Notes: a model not told the origin generated them from the letters alone. A DNA stretch of 64,000 bases from Desulfuromonadales bacterium (GCA_016650295.1 JAENWA010000098.1:85178-149177), one strand, 5' to 3'; counted from the stretch's first letter, positions 45,872-55,113 are shown. Made by a program: numbers and translations.

Positions 45872-45952
45872 CTAACGACCGCGTCTCGACCAGTAGAAGC
45901 CACCACCCCCGAAGACAAATAGTACAACAAGGATTATTAGTAAGGTTTCCAT
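45872..45952 (-). CDS. 26-residue single-span membrane peptide
   Basis: A short gene with an excellent ribosome-binding site (GAGGAG, 7 nt before the ATG). The peptide begins METLLIILVVLFVFGGGG and ends FYWSRRGR. It has one hydrophobic helix with a positively charged C-terminus, so it should insert with its C-end in the cytoplasm. Tiny peptides of the form METxLIIL...GGGGxxxSRRGR recur in Geobacter-type and other proteobacterial genomes as unnamed proteins; I recall the pattern but no function. It stands alone, 158 bp upstream of treZ on the same strand. Confidence 0.7.
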   Translation of the reverse strand: METLLIILVVLFVFGGGGFYWSRRGR

Positions 45953-46485
45953 AAATTTCTCCTCTATTTTTGAATTTTACTCATACTAAGATTAAACGCA
46001 TAGATTGTGCCATAATCCGAGTTAAAAAATAGTTGTATAACTCTTTGTAATAATTGGTATTTAAGTGAGGGCTGCGATGGGGGAGCGCGGGAGAAGGAAA
46101 AACCGTCAGCGGAATCTGTCATGCTTAACATAACTGCCATATATGACGGACCGCGTTGAAGTAATATACAAAAGTTACAATGATTTTTCTTATTTGACGG
46201 ATTATGTCGTTTTCGTATTTGGGTACGGAGAGCGGGGAAACTGAGATCAAAGAGCATTGCCACCTAGTTCTACTGATACTTTTGTAGGAGTTTCAATTCA
46301 CCAAGTTAGCAAGTGTCGGTGTAATAAGAATCATCATGATATGGTGGATTGTCATGCGAAAGGGGAAGTACATCTTAATCCTCATTCAGGAAGTAAAACT
46401 CAGTGTAAGCAGGTCCAGTCTCGTGGGTGTAAAATCGTTTGTGTAAATGGGAAAATCGGTAAAACTCAAACAAAAGTAGAGACCG
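45953..46485. other. Gene-poor stretch with one palindromic repeat
   Basis: Apart from the small-gene upstream region and the 34-bp palindrome at 46116-46149, I find no convincing gene. Open frames here (for example 46257-46556 plus) lack ribosome-binding sites and protein-like composition. Confidence 0.4.
46116..46149. repeat. 34-bp palindromic repeat, copy 2
   Basis: The arms CTGTCAT and ATGACGG flank the core GCTTAACATAACTGCCATAT. It is the close reverse complement of the copy at 36510, and the sequence to its left (GTCAGCGGAATCTGTCAT) resembles the left flank of the 55791 copy (GTCAGCAGAATCCGTCAT), so the repeated unit may be longer. Confidence 0.75.
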
Positions 46486-46793
46486 ATGGCCACCACAGAC
46501 GAACTGCTCAACATTTTGATGAAGGACTACAAGAAGCCCGAAGATTTAATTGGTGAAAACGGACTTCTGAAACAACTAACCAAGCGACTTTTAGAACGGC
46601 AATGTAAGCCGAACTGACCGAACACCTTGGTTATGAGAAACATGCTCCCAGCGGTAAGAACAGCGGCAACTCCCGTAACGGCGGCTACACTAAAACGATT
46701 ACGGGAGATTTTGGTAACCTCGAAGTAACCACTCCTCGTGACCGCAATTCAACGTTTGAACCGGTCATCCTTCCCAAAGGTGAAACACGCTTA
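46486..46793 (+). pseudogene. IS256-family transposase N-terminal fragment, frameshifted
   Basis: ATG at 46486 opens TTDELLNILMKDYKKPEDLI and LLKQLTKRLLERQ, then a frameshift near 46603. The second frame continues AELTEHLGYEKHAPSGKNSG, NSRNGGYTKTITGDFGNLEV and TTPRDRNSTFEPVILPKG. This is the conserved N-terminal region of IS256 (Mutator-type) transposases; the DDE catalytic domain is missing. Similarity ends near 46793 and unrelated sequence follows. Confidence 0.85.
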
Positions 46794-46905
46794 TTAGAAT
46801 ATTCGGCATTGTTCTAAGATCGACAGATATTCCAGCGGTTATGATTGTAATTTGTTGGAATAGTGGTATAGATTCATTAATAAAATCAGTTCGGAGAGGT
46901 CTCAC

Positions 46906-47004
<99 letters not shown>

Positions 47005-47017
47005 TTGATGCCCATAT

Positions 47018-47056
47018 AAACCGGCGTTGCGGATATTTTCGTGCGCCGGTTTTTTT
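47018..47056 (+). terminator. Rho-independent-type hairpin in the leader of the sensory operon
   Basis: AAACCGGCG (47018-47026) pairs with CGCCGGTTT (47044-47052), followed by T residues. The loop (TTGCGGATATTTTCGTG) is similar to the loop of the hairpin at 61296-61330. It lies 23 bp before the ATG at 47080, so it is an attenuator candidate rather than an end of a gene upstream. Confidence 0.7.
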
Positions 47057-47079
47057 AAAATTTGTAAATGGAGCGTCTC

Positions 47080-50000
47080 ATGACAACCAGAAAAAAGAAA
47101 CTAATCGCTAAGCCTGAAACACTTGCACCTGAAGAGGAAGTGATTACCACTGAAGCAGGCACCCAAAACCACTTCCCCATCGTCGGCATCGGCGCTTCCG
47201 CTGGTGGTCTTGCCGCTTTTGAAGCCTTCTTTTCCGGTATGCCCGCCGATAAAGAACCGGGTATGGCCTTTGTGTTGGTGCAGCATCTTGCTCCGGATCA
47301 CCGTAGCATCCTTGCCGAACTGGTCCAGCGCTATACCCGCCTGCAGGTCTTCGAAATCACGGATGGTTTGGTAATCCGGCCCAACTGTGTCTACATCATT
47401 CCACCCAATCACGATATCGCCTTACTGAACGGAGCGCTGCATCTGCTGGAACCTACCTTGCCGCGTGGCCAGCGTATGCCGATTGACTTTTTTTTCCGCT
47501 CCATGTCGCAGGATCAGCACGAACGGGCCATCTGCATCGTACTTTCCGGCACCGCCAGTGACGGCACACTGGGAGTGCGGGAGATTAAAAGAGCGAGAGG
47601 CATGGTTATGGTCCAGAACCCCGAATCCACCGAGTATGACGGCATGCCGCGCAGCGCAATCAACACAGGTCTGGTCGACTACGTTCTGCCTCCAGCCGAG
47701 ATGCCCGACCAGCTTATTGCCTACGTGGCCCATGCTTTCGGATCGTCTCATGTGCTTGAATCAGTTATAGAACCAACGAACGAAAAATCGCTGAAGAAAA
47801 TATTCATCATATTGCGCGATCAGACCGGAAATGACTTTTCCCAGTACAAACCGAGCACCATTTATCGCCGTATTGAACGCCGCATGGCTGTCACCGGGAA
47901 CGTAACGATGGTCGGTTACGTAAAACATCTTCAGCAGACACCGACCGAAGTGGACGTCCTTTTTCGCGACTTTTTGATCGGCGTGACCACTTTCTTCCGA
48001 GACCCCGAAGCTTTTCTGGCGCTTGAAAAAGAGGTCATTCCCTCGATATTTACCGGCAAAGCTGCCGGAGGCGTGATCCGCGTCTGGGCGCCAGGATGTT
48101 CCACCGGCGAAGAGGCTTATTCCATCGCCATACTTCTGCAGGAGCGCATGGAGTCGCTAAAGCAAAGCTACACCGTACAGATATTCGCTACCGATATTGA
48201 CAGCCGGGCGATTGCCACGGCCAGATCTGGCCTCTATCCGGCCAGCATTGTCATTGACCTCTCGCCAGATCGGTTGGCACGCTTTTTTGTGGCCGACCCT
48301 GGCGGTTGCACCTACCGCATCCACAAAGGCATCCGCGATATGATTGTCTTTTCCGAACATAACGTTAGCCAACATCCACCCTTCTCTAAAATCGACCTCA
48401 TTAGTTGCCGTAATCTCCTGATCTACATGAGTGGTGATCTGCAAAAGAAGCTCATTCCTCTGTTTCATTGTTCTCTTAACCCGGATGGTATCCTCTTTCT
48501 CGGCACCTCTGAAAACATTGGCGAGTTTGATGATTTTTTTACCGTACTGGATCGCACAGCAAAGCTGTATCAGCGTAAAGAGTACACCCACGGCGCTCGG
48601 CGCGCTCCTCTCGGTCGCTTTCTCCCATCTATGACGGCGGTGGATGCTACACTCCGGCAGAGTGCAGCCAAGACGGCATTCCCAGTGAAACTGCCACTGC
48701 GTGAGCTGACCGAACAAGCGCTTTTGCAGCAGATTGCTCCGGCAGGAGCGCTCGTCAACAGCCACGGCGATATACTCTATCTTCATGGTCGCTCAGGGAT
48801 GTATCTGGAACCGGCGCAAGGCGAGGCTGGAATCAACAATATCCTGAAGATGGCTCGTGAAGGGTTGCAGCGCGAACTAGCCATAGCCCTGCACAAAGCG
48901 GCGGAGGGGAAAGAGATCGTACGTGCCCTGAATCTATGCGTCAAAACTAACGGTCACTTCACCAAGGTCAATCTGAGCATCCGTCCGGTGGTGATAGCCC
49001 ACGCTGCGATACAGGATACGCCTCTATTTCTGGTGGTTCTGGAGGAAGCGCCACCGTCTGACCTCGTGAGAAGTGATCCGTCATTGGACACCGACGCACG
49101 TATTATTGCGCTTGAGCGTGAACTGCGGGTCAATGAGCAGTATCTCCAGAGCACCAATGAGGCGATGGAGAGCTTTGGTGAAGAGCTCAAATCCTCCAAC
49201 GAAGAGATGCAGTCCGTGAACGAGGAGCTGCAATCTACCAACGAAGAGCTGGAGACCTCCCAGGAAGAGCTGCAATCGGTCAACGAGGAGTTGGCAACGG
49301 TCAACGCCGAACTGCAAATCAAGGTGACCGATCTGTCGCAGACCTATAACGATATGAACAATCTGCTGGCCGGTTCGAACATCGGCACAGTCTTTGTTGA
49401 TCATCAACTGCGTATCCTGCGCTTCACTCCTGCCGCCAGCGAGATCATAAACCTGATTCCGAGCGACGTCGGCAGACCGGTGCGCCACACCGTCTCCAAC
49501 ATGGTCGGCTACAACAATCTGGTGGCCGATATAAAGGTTGTACTGAACACGCTGGTGTCCAAAGAGATCGAGGTGCAGACAACGGAGGGGAAGTGGTACA
49601 CGATGCGCCTCCAGCCCTACTACACACTCGACAACGTGATCGAAGGCGCTGTAATCACCTTTGTAGATATCACTGAAATGAAAGCGACGCGTGACGCACT
49701 GGAAAAAGCCAATGAACTGCTCCGTCTGGCGGTGGTAGTGCGCGATTCTCACGATGCCATCACCGCACAGGATCTCGATGGTCGCATCCTGGCCTGGAAC
49801 CCGGCAGCCGTGAGGATGTATGGTTGGAGCGAAGCCGAGGCGCTGGCAATGAACGTCCGCGACCGGATTCCTGAGCCGTTGCGAATGGATGCGTTGTCCA
49901 AGATACATAGCCTGAGCAGGTTTGATATTCTTGAACCGTTTTGTACCGAACGGATCGCTAAAGATGGCGCTGTCATGGAAGTCTGGCTGACCGCTTCCGC

Positions 50001-50085
50001 TCTGGTGAATGAGGCGGGACTGATGTATGCGATTGCGACTACGGAACGGTCGAGAGAGAGAGATGAAATCGGGGTGCGACCATGA
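47080..50085 (+). CDS. CheB-CheR-PAS chemotaxis-type signalling protein
   Basis: Domains in order: CheB methylesterase (about 30-215; IVGIGASAGGLAAFEAFF, LVQHLAPDHRS, VLSGTASDGTLG), CheR methyltransferase (about 230-490; IRVWAPGCSTGEEAYSIAIL, SCRNLLIYM), a linker domain, a long coiled coil (about 665-765, with SSNEEMQSVNEELQSTNEEL heptads) and two PAS domains (about 770-990). No kinase domain is present; the hybrid kinase encoded next, overlapping by ATGA at 50082, is the likely partner. The start at 47080 has GGAG 6 nt before it; ATG at 47068 is in frame but has no ribosome-binding site. Such proteins adjust receptor or sensor output by methylation. The hairpin and (CAGA)10 leader upstream suggest attenuation or phase-variable control. 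Confidence 0.88.
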   Translation: MTTRKKKLIAKPETLAPEEEVITTEAGTQNHFPIVGIGASAGGLAAFEAFFSGMPADKEPGMAFVLVQHLAPDHRSILAELVQRYTRLQVFEITDGLVIRPNCVYIIPPNHDIALLNGALHLLEPTLPRGQRMPIDFFFRSMSQDQHERAICIVLSGTASDGTLGVREIKRARGMVMVQNPESTEYDGMPRSAINTGLVDYVLPPAEMPDQLIAYVAHAFGSSHVLESVIEPTNEKSLKKIFIILRDQTGNDFSQYKPSTIYRRIERRMAVTGNVTMVGYVKHLQQTPTEVDVLFRDFLIGVTTFFRDPEAFLALEKEVIPSIFTGKAAGGVIRVWAPGCSTGEEAYSIAILLQERMESLKQSYTVQIFATDIDSRAIATARSGLYPASIVIDLSPDRLARFFVADPGGCTYRIHKGIRDMIVFSEHNVSQHPPFSKIDLISCRNLLIYMSGDLQKKLIPLFHCSLNPDGILFLGTSENIGEFDDFFTVLDRTAKLYQRKEYTHGARRAPLGRFLPSMTAVDATLRQSAAKTAFPVKLPLRELTEQALLQQIAPAGALVNSHGDILYLHGRSGMYLEPAQGEAGINNILKMAREGLQRELAIALHKAAEGKEIVRALNLCVKTNGHFTKVNLSIRPVVIAHAAIQDTPLFLVVLEEAPPSDLVRSDPSLDTDARIIALERELRVNEQYLQSTNEAMESFGEELKSSNEEMQSVNEELQSTNEELETSQEELQSVNEELATVNAELQIKVTDLSQTYNDMNNLLAGSNIGTVFVDHQLRILRFTPAASEIINLIPSDVGRPVRHTVSNMVGYNNLVADIKVVLNTLVSKEIEVQTTEGKWYTMRLQPYYTLDNVIEGAVITFVDITEMKATRDALEKANELLRLAVVVRDSHDAITAQDLDGRILAWNPAAVRMYGWSEAEALAMNVRDRIPEPLRMDALSKIHSLSRFDILEPFCTERIAKDGAVMEVWLTASALVNEAGLMYAIATTERSRERDEIGVRP

Positions 50086-51284
50086 AAAATAGACTGTCTG
50101 AAATTGAATCAACTCAGGAACTGCGCATGCTTGCCGAAGAAAAGTATCGATCAATAGAACCTTCAACTCCGGTGACGTATTCACCGGAAGGAACTGCTCA
50201 ATTCCTTTATGAACTGCACGTGCACCAGATCGAGCTGGAGATGCAGAATACAGAGCTGCGCCGCACGCAACAGAACCTTGAGACGACAAAGGCCAGCTAC
50301 ATCTACCTGTATGAACTGGCGCCGATGGGTTATCTTACTGTCAATGAGCGGGGGGTGATTCAGAAAGCAAATCTTGCTGCCGCTTTGATATTTGATATGG
50401 CACGGGAAGACCTTCTCAATAAGCCGATTACAAAGTTAATTTTCAGGGAAGATCAGACCGTTTTTTACCTGCAGCGCAATAAAATTTCTGATGAAAATGA
50501 AGTACAGGCATGGGATATGCGCCTGGTGCGGGCTGATGGTTCGTCGTTCTGGGCGCATTTGCAGACAACGCCAGTACATAACGGTGAATATTTGGTTGCT
50601 TTTATCGATATCACCGAGCGTAAGCAGGCCGAACAAAAACTTCTGGATTCAAATCGCCAGCTCTCGGAGGAAAAAGTGCGGGCTGAATCTGCCGTTATTG
50701 CCAAGAGCCAGTTTCTGGCCAACATGAGCCATGAGATCCGCACCCCTATGAATGCGGTTATCGGTATGGCCGAAATTTTGAAAATGACCAATCTGACAGA
50801 GGAACAGCAGGATTGTGTCGATACAATCATACTGTCCGGCAAAAACCTGGTACAACTGCTCAGCGACATCCTTGTTCTGTCAAAAATCGAGGCGCACTCG
50901 ATCAAACTTGAAAAGAGAGATTTCGACCTCCAGATGGAGACTACCGCCGCTATCAGCATTCTTGCCTTTCATGCCCGGGAAAAAGGGCTGGAGCTGATCT
51001 CGCAGATCGAGCCGGATGTTCCGCTGTACCTGAAGGGTGACGCTATGCGTCTGCGCCAGATCATAATTAATCTGGTCGGTAACGCTATCAAGTTCACCGC
51101 CAAAGGTTCCGTCTCGCTGCTTATCCGTAACGAAGTTGAAGATAAAGAATGCACTACCCTCCGTTTTCTGGTGCGCGATAGCGGCATCGGCATAGCGGCA
51201 GACAAGCAAGAAATGATATTCGAGCGATTCAGCCAGGTGGATGGCTCCACCACCCGTATTTATGGCGGCGCAGGTTTAGGATGA
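50082..51284 (+). CDS. Hybrid sensor histidine kinase, N-terminal part (cut by frameshift)
   Basis: An N-terminal motif YELHVHQIELEMQNTELRRT is followed by PAS domains (APMGYLTVNERGVI), then HisKA with the phospho-His in FLANMSHEIRTPMNAVIGMA, and an HATPase with the N-box (IINLVGNAIKFT) and DSGIGI. The frame ends at GGAGLG, exactly inside the G2 box, where intact kinases continue GLTISREF. The missing continuation is encoded in the next frame from 51281. One extra base between 51281 and 51282 would restore GLGLTISREFAK. The start overlaps the upstream stop (ATGA), so the two are co-translated. Homologous N-termini occur in the kinase at 61471. Confidence 0.85.
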   Translation: MKNRLSEIESTQELRMLAEEKYRSIEPSTPVTYSPEGTAQFLYELHVHQIELEMQNTELRRTQQNLETTKASYIYLYELAPMGYLTVNERGVIQKANLAAALIFDMAREDLLNKPITKLIFREDQTVFYLQRNKISDENEVQAWDMRLVRADGSSFWAHLQTTPVHNGEYLVAFIDITERKQAEQKLLDSNRQLSEEKVRAESAVIAKSQFLANMSHEIRTPMNAVIGMAEILKMTNLTEEQQDCVDTIILSGKNLVQLLSDILVLSKIEAHSIKLEKRDFDLQMETTAAISILAFHAREKGLELISQIEPDVPLYLKGDAMRLRQIIINLVGNAIKFTAKGSVSLLIRNEVEDKECTTLRFLVRDSGIGIAADKQEMIFERFSQVDGSTTRIYGGAGLG

Positions 51285-51838
51285 CCATTTCGCGAGAGTT
51301 TGCCAAGTTAATGGGAGGCAGCGTTGGTGTAGAGAGTGTTGAGGGGGAAGGCGCTACTTTCTGGTTTACGGTAGTGCTGGAGAAGCAGACGAAAACCCCT
51401 GACACGTCTAACCTTGAAAAGGATGAGCATTCGTGTAGTATATCTGTGCGTAAAGTCGACGAAATCCCCATTCTTCTGGTCGAGGACGACGAGGCCAACC
51501 AGGTTGCGATAAGCAGATTACTATCAAAGACCGGTTATCGGGTGGATATTGCTAATAATGGCAGCGAGGGGCTGAAGATGCTGGAAGAGAACGACTATGC
51601 CCTGGTGTTGATGGATTGCATGATGCCGGTTATGGACGGCTATGAAGCGACAGCCGCTATCCGCAGCCAGACATCAAACGTTAGAAATCATGCCATACCG
51701 GTTATTGCGATAACAGCCCATGCTCTGAGGGAAGCCCGTGACAAGTGTCTTGCTGCCGGGATGGACGATTACCTTTCCAAACCCGTTGAGTATTCCGTGA
51801 TGATTGCTATGCTGGAAAAGTGGGGCAAACAACAATAA
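51281..51838 (+). CDS. Hybrid sensor kinase, C-terminal part: end of HATPase plus receiver domain
   Basis: The frame starts TISREFAKLMGGSVGVESVE, the end of an HATPase domain, and after a linker carries a receiver domain: ILLVEDDEANQVAISRLL (acidic pocket), phospho-Asp in ALVLMDCMMPVMDGYEA, Thr/Ser in VIAITAHAL and Lys in DDYLSKPVEYSV. It is the continuation of 50082-51284 in another frame. An ATG overlapping the upstream TGA could permit coupled translation of a stand-alone receiver, but the HATPase remnant at its start argues for a frameshifted gene. A weak terminator-like hairpin follows at 51841. Confidence 0.85.
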   Translation: MTISREFAKLMGGSVGVESVEGEGATFWFTVVLEKQTKTPDTSNLEKDEHSCSISVRKVDEIPILLVEDDEANQVAISRLLSKTGYRVDIANNGSEGLKMLEENDYALVLMDCMMPVMDGYEATAAIRSQTSNVRNHAIPVIAITAHALREARDKCLAAGMDDYLSKPVEYSVMIAMLEKWGKQQ

Positions 51839-51840
51839 AC

Positions 51841-51864
51841 TACCCCGCAGCAAGCAGCGGGGTA
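51841..51864 (+). terminator. Hairpin after the hybrid kinase
   Basis: TACCCCGC (51841-51848) pairs with GCGGGGTA (51857-51864) immediately after the stop codon. The sequence after it is only weakly T-rich, so termination efficiency is doubtful. Confidence 0.55.
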
Positions 51865-52045
51865 TCTGTAACATTAGTTGATGTATAAATCGCTCCAATG
51901 GGTGGGAAATTCAACCCGAAGAGATTAAAGCTAACCTGTAAGCACTAACAGAAATATTCATTTACACAAAATTGTTGACAGGTCAAGTCTCAGTCCCAAA
52001 AGAGATTCTACGATCAGTTGATCCTCCTCCATTCCTGTTTGATCC

Positions 52046-53020
52046 TTACTTTTCCATATTATGCTGGAAGTTGAGTTTTTCATCGCCATAACTTGACGCC
52101 ACGATGTTGGACGTCGGGATCAGCTGCCCCACAAGCTTACTGGCAGGAAGGTCATCGGGAGATTCACCTTTATCAACTGCATACACGTCATACATCACTT
52201 GACCAACCGGATAACGGGCCAGGTTCGTCCGGAAATCCGTATCCACCGTCGCATCCTTCATGAAGGCGCTGGCAGTCATTGTCGGCTTGAAAATAAGTCG
52301 ATACGGTGATTTAGGAGTCACAACCGCTGTCCCGTCAACCCGTATTTTGGCGAGATGCTCGACAGTCAAATGTGTCGGGTCCGGGTCTTTCGCTCCAAAC
52401 GCCACGGCCGCGTTACGAAATAATTTTTGCATCAGACGTTTCGCGAACGAAGCGGGGGGCGGAATGATGTTACTAAAAGGCATCTCAAAAAAGTTGTGGC
52501 TCTTTTGTCCGCTGGTAGAGTTCATGATTTGTAAATTCTCAGACTTATGACCGGAGATAAAAAACTTCAAGGCCAGCGCCGGCACTGTGGTTGATTTAGT
52601 AGGTTTGGTCGCCACCGACAGCCGGCCGATTACACAGTCGGAACCACTTTCATAGATTCCGGTATAGCCATTGGCTCTCTTACTGGAGACGAAACGGAAA
52701 CGAGCCTCAGCACCCCAGGCGTGGACGAGCTTACGGTGACCCACGTCGAGTTCGTCGCTATCGTTTGTTAATGACCTGATCGTAAAGCTGGTCTTCGCAA
52801 GCGTGAAAAGATCCCATACTCCAGGTGCGGTGAGTGCCGGCAATTCACTATAAATAGTGGGAATGATTTTATCATTCCACATTAAGTCTGTTTTTTGACA
52901 GGCGGTTAATGAATGGGAGACGTCCAGGATTTTTGTTGCCGGAGGTGGCTGGATGCTGCTGCAGCCTGCTATAATACCTATACCTGCAACGAGAGAAACT
53001 AAAGGAACAAGAACACGCAT
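52046..53020 (-). CDS. Catalase-like-fold lipoprotein
   Basis: A lipoprotein signal (VAGIGIIAGC) precedes a ~300-residue domain. GHRKLVHAWGAEARFRFVSS, TGIYESGSDCVIGRLSVA and LALKFFISGHKSENL follow the order of the distal-His, (S/T)GxF and RxSxA...GxAxKFF segments of the catalase/allene-oxide-synthase heme fold. In ordinary catalases the first His opens the heme pocket. Overall length is shorter than catalase and the proximal Tyr segment is not obvious; VGQVMYDVYAVDKG could lie there. Role: possibly a membrane-anchored peroxide or lipid-peroxide enzyme. The neighbouring bacterioferritin and superoxide dismutase genes fit an oxidative-stress cluster. Confidence 0.55.
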   Translation of the reverse strand: MRVLVPLVSLVAGIGIIAGCSSIQPPPATKILDVSHSLTACQKTDLMWNDKIIPTIYSELPALTAPGVWDLFTLAKTSFTIRSLTNDSDELDVGHRKLVHAWGAEARFRFVSSKRANGYTGIYESGSDCVIGRLSVATKPTKSTTVPALALKFFISGHKSENLQIMNSTSGQKSHNFFEMPFSNIIPPPASFAKRLMQKLFRNAAVAFGAKDPDPTHLTVEHLAKIRVDGTAVVTPKSPYRLIFKPTMTASAFMKDATVDTDFRTNLARYPVGQVMYDVYAVDKGESPDDLPASKLVGQLIPTSNIVASSYGDEKLNFQHNMEK

Positions 53021-53134
53021 GAAGGGTCTCCAAAAATCTGACGCAACGACTGTATGAGGAATACTCCGGACATCAAACGACTGTCAAACACTTCACTCCG
53101 GGCGGGAAGACCGGTTCTACACCGTCACGACAAG

Positions 53135-53165
53135 AAAATGGCCTGCCGCAGCGGGCCATTTTCTT
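53135..53165 (-). terminator. Hairpin terminator after bacterioferritin
   Basis: AAAATGGCC-TGC and GCGGGCCATTTT form a stem of about 12 bp with a short loop. On the minus strand it lies 18 bp after the bfr stop and ends in ATTTTCTTG. It also separates bfr from the catalase-like gene. Confidence 0.65.
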
Positions 53166-53182
53166 TGAGTCTGCGACTTCTA

Positions 53183-53650
53183 TCAGTCGATCTGTTCAAC
53201 CAGGTAGTTCTGTGCTCCCATCTGCTTGATCTGGTCGAGTTGGGCCTCGATAAGATCTATATGACCCTCCTCTTCCTTGAGAATTGAATCGAGCAGTTCG
53301 CGTGTGCCGTTATCACCCAACTCGAAAGCCAGTTTAATGCTCTCATTGTATCCGCGGATTGCCGCCACCTCTGCCTTGTGATCATTCTCATGAAACTTCG
53401 GTACCTCGGTGCCGATGTGGATTTTATTCAGATCACTGACAATCGGTTTTCCTTCCAGAAAAAGGATCCGGGCGATCAGTTTTTCAGCATGTTTCATCTC
53501 ATCGATGGAACGCTTGCGGATCATGCCGTGCAGCCGCTCGTAGCCCCAATTTTCGCACATTTCGGCATGCACGAAATACTGGTTGATGGCGGTGAGTTCC
53601 TCCGCAAGCCGCGCGTTGAGAGATTCGATAATCTTTTCATTTCCTTTCAT
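53183..53650 (-). CDS. bfr: Bacterioferritin
   Basis: A 155-residue four-helix ferritin of the Bfr type. The di-iron centre ligands are visible: Glu in LAEELTAINQYFVHAEM, Glu-x-x-His in SIDEMKHAEKLI, Glu in NESIKLAFELGD and the final ExxH in KEEEGHIDLIEAQL. The Met in DEMKHAE matches the heme-ligand Met52 of E. coli Bfr, so this is heme-binding bacterioferritin, not ferritin A or Dps. It stores iron and removes peroxide. The ATG follows an AAAGGGGA ribosome-binding site. Confidence 0.93.
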   Translation of the reverse strand: MKGNEKIIESLNARLAEELTAINQYFVHAEMCENWGYERLHGMIRKRSIDEMKHAEKLIARILFLEGKPIVSDLNKIHIGTEVPKFHENDHKAEVAAIRGYNESIKLAFELGDNGTRELLDSILKEEEGHIDLIEAQLDQIKQMGAQNYLVEQID

Positions 53651-53794
53651 GTCTGGGTCCCCTTTTCAAAGTTAATAACTCATCTGGTTCAGCCTGCATT
53701 CAGGCAGCAAACAGGAATTGAAGTCTGACTGATTCCTCGGATAGCAAGTATCTTGAATCCTTCTTGAATAAAACAGTTTCCGGAAAACAGAACG

Positions 53795-54298
53795 CTAAAG
53801 TCCGAGCTGTTTCATGGTCTCACGCATGAAAGCGGGAAGATCGGCCGGTTGTCGGGACGTGACCAGATTGGCGTCAACAACTACCTCCCGGTCCTCATAG
53901 AGTGCACCGGCTTCTTTCAGTTCATCAGCCACCGAGCTGTAGCAGGTGGCGCGACGCCCCTGTAACAGGCCGGCGCTAATCAAGGTTTGCGGCCCGTGAC
54001 AGATGGCGGCAACCGGTTTGCTGCGCGCAAAAAAACTCCGGGCGATCTCCTGCGCCTTTGGTTCTTTTCTCACCGCCTCCGGCGCTTTCCCTCCAGGCAG
54101 GATCAGGATTGCATAGTCGTCTGGGTTAACTTCTTCAAGGGTCTTGTCCACGGCCACTGCATAGCCGTGCTTGCCTGTGATGGACCCGCCGTTCAGGGAG
54201 GCGACTGTTACTTCAATCTCCGCCTCTTTCAAACGGTAGTAGGGGACCAGAAGTTCAGAATCCTCAAAATTGTCCGCACTTATAATTAAAGCCTTCAT
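53795..54298 (-). CDS. DJ-1/PfpI family protein (YhbO-like)
   Basis: The 167-residue protein has the DJ-1/PfpI alpha/beta fold with nucleophile-elbow Cys in VAAICHGPQTLI, conserved Glu in NFEDSELLVPY and Asp/His region LPGGKAPEAV. PfpI-type members act as chaperones, glyoxalase/deglycase-type enzymes or peptidases against stress damage. Ribosome-binding site GGAGGGAAT precedes the ATG. It sits between bacterioferritin and superoxide dismutase genes on the same strand, with a 50-bp gap to the latter. Confidence 0.9.
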   Translation of the reverse strand: MKALIISADNFEDSELLVPYYRLKEAEIEVTVASLNGGSITGKHGYAVAVDKTLEEVNPDDYAILILPGGKAPEAVRKEPKAQEIARSFFARSKPVAAICHGPQTLISAGLLQGRRATCYSSVADELKEAGALYEDREVVVDANLVTSRQPADLPAFMRETMKQLGL

Positions 54299-54348
54299 AT
54301 TCCCTCCGAAAAGGAACGCATAATTTAACCATCGTTCCTTAATCCCGA

Positions 54349-54927
54349 CTATTTCAGACGGTCCTCGACCGCATTCCAGTCAATGTTTTTGAAAAACGCC
54401 TCAATGTAATCAGCACGTTTCAAACCGTAATCCAGCATAAAGGCATGTTCAAAGACATCCATGACCACTATCGGAATACAGCCCGCCGGATGCCCCGCGT
54501 CATGTTCATTAATCCAGCAGTTAAAAAGTCTTCCGCTTATGTTGTCCTGGTACAGGACCACCCAGCCGATGCCGCGCATCGCACCCGCAGCCCGAAAATC
54601 CTTTTCCCACGCTTCAACGCTGCCAAAATCCTCAATTTTCTTACGTTCAAGCCGGCTGTTGTTAGCTACTGCCCCGTTTCCACCCAGGGTATCAAAGTAG
54701 TATTCATGAAGGCGCATGCCGTTGAATTCCCAGCCAAGCCGACGCTTCAGTTCCGAGAACTCGGGGGTGGCTGTCTTATCATCTTTCAGCATCTGCTCAA
54801 GGGTATCTAACACCTTGTTGGTATTGGTTACATACCCCTGGTAGAGGGTGAAATGGTTTTTCAGCATCTCCTCGCTGAAACCCGTCATTCCGACCAGCCT
54901 TGCATAGTCTTTTGCTGTGTATGACAT
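54349..54927 (-). CDS. Superoxide dismutase (Fe/Mn family)
   Basis: The 192-residue protein has the N-terminal hairpin and C-terminal domains of Fe/Mn superoxide dismutase. Candidate metal ligands: His in LKNHFTLYQGYV, His in RLHEYYFDTLGG, and Asp and His in VMDVFEHAFMLDYG. The usual His-His-x-x-Tyr segment is replaced (FTLYQGY) and WINEHDAGHP is unusual, so this belongs to a divergent branch whose metal I cannot call. The start MSYTAKDY has GGAG 7 nt upstream; the longer frame to 54969 is not needed. Confidence 0.88.
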   Translation of the reverse strand: MSYTAKDYARLVGMTGFSEEMLKNHFTLYQGYVTNTNKVLDTLEQMLKDDKTATPEFSELKRRLGWEFNGMRLHEYYFDTLGGNGAVANNSRLERKKIEDFGSVEAWEKDFRAAGAMRGIGWVVLYQDNISGRLFNCWINEHDAGHPAGCIPIVVMDVFEHAFMLDYGLKRADYIEAFFKNIDWNAVEDRLK

Positions 54928-55113
54928 GATGTTTCTCCTTTTCTTTGGTGTACGTTTGATGGGAGACATTTCTCAAGAAATGAGCTTCTGTTTCACATCC
55001 CATGCCTTCAAGTGGTTACACGCGTGAGCATGAAAATCAGTCTCTTTCGGCATCTGTTTTTAGAGGCAGGACAACCTTGCGAATGATGTTGAATCAAGGG
55101 AGAAACCGATGTG

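Noticed and set aside
46257..46556. 99-codon plus-strand frame with several Cys and His
   Set aside because: Overlaps the IS256 fragment in another frame, lacks a ribosome-binding site and any metal-binding spacing pattern.
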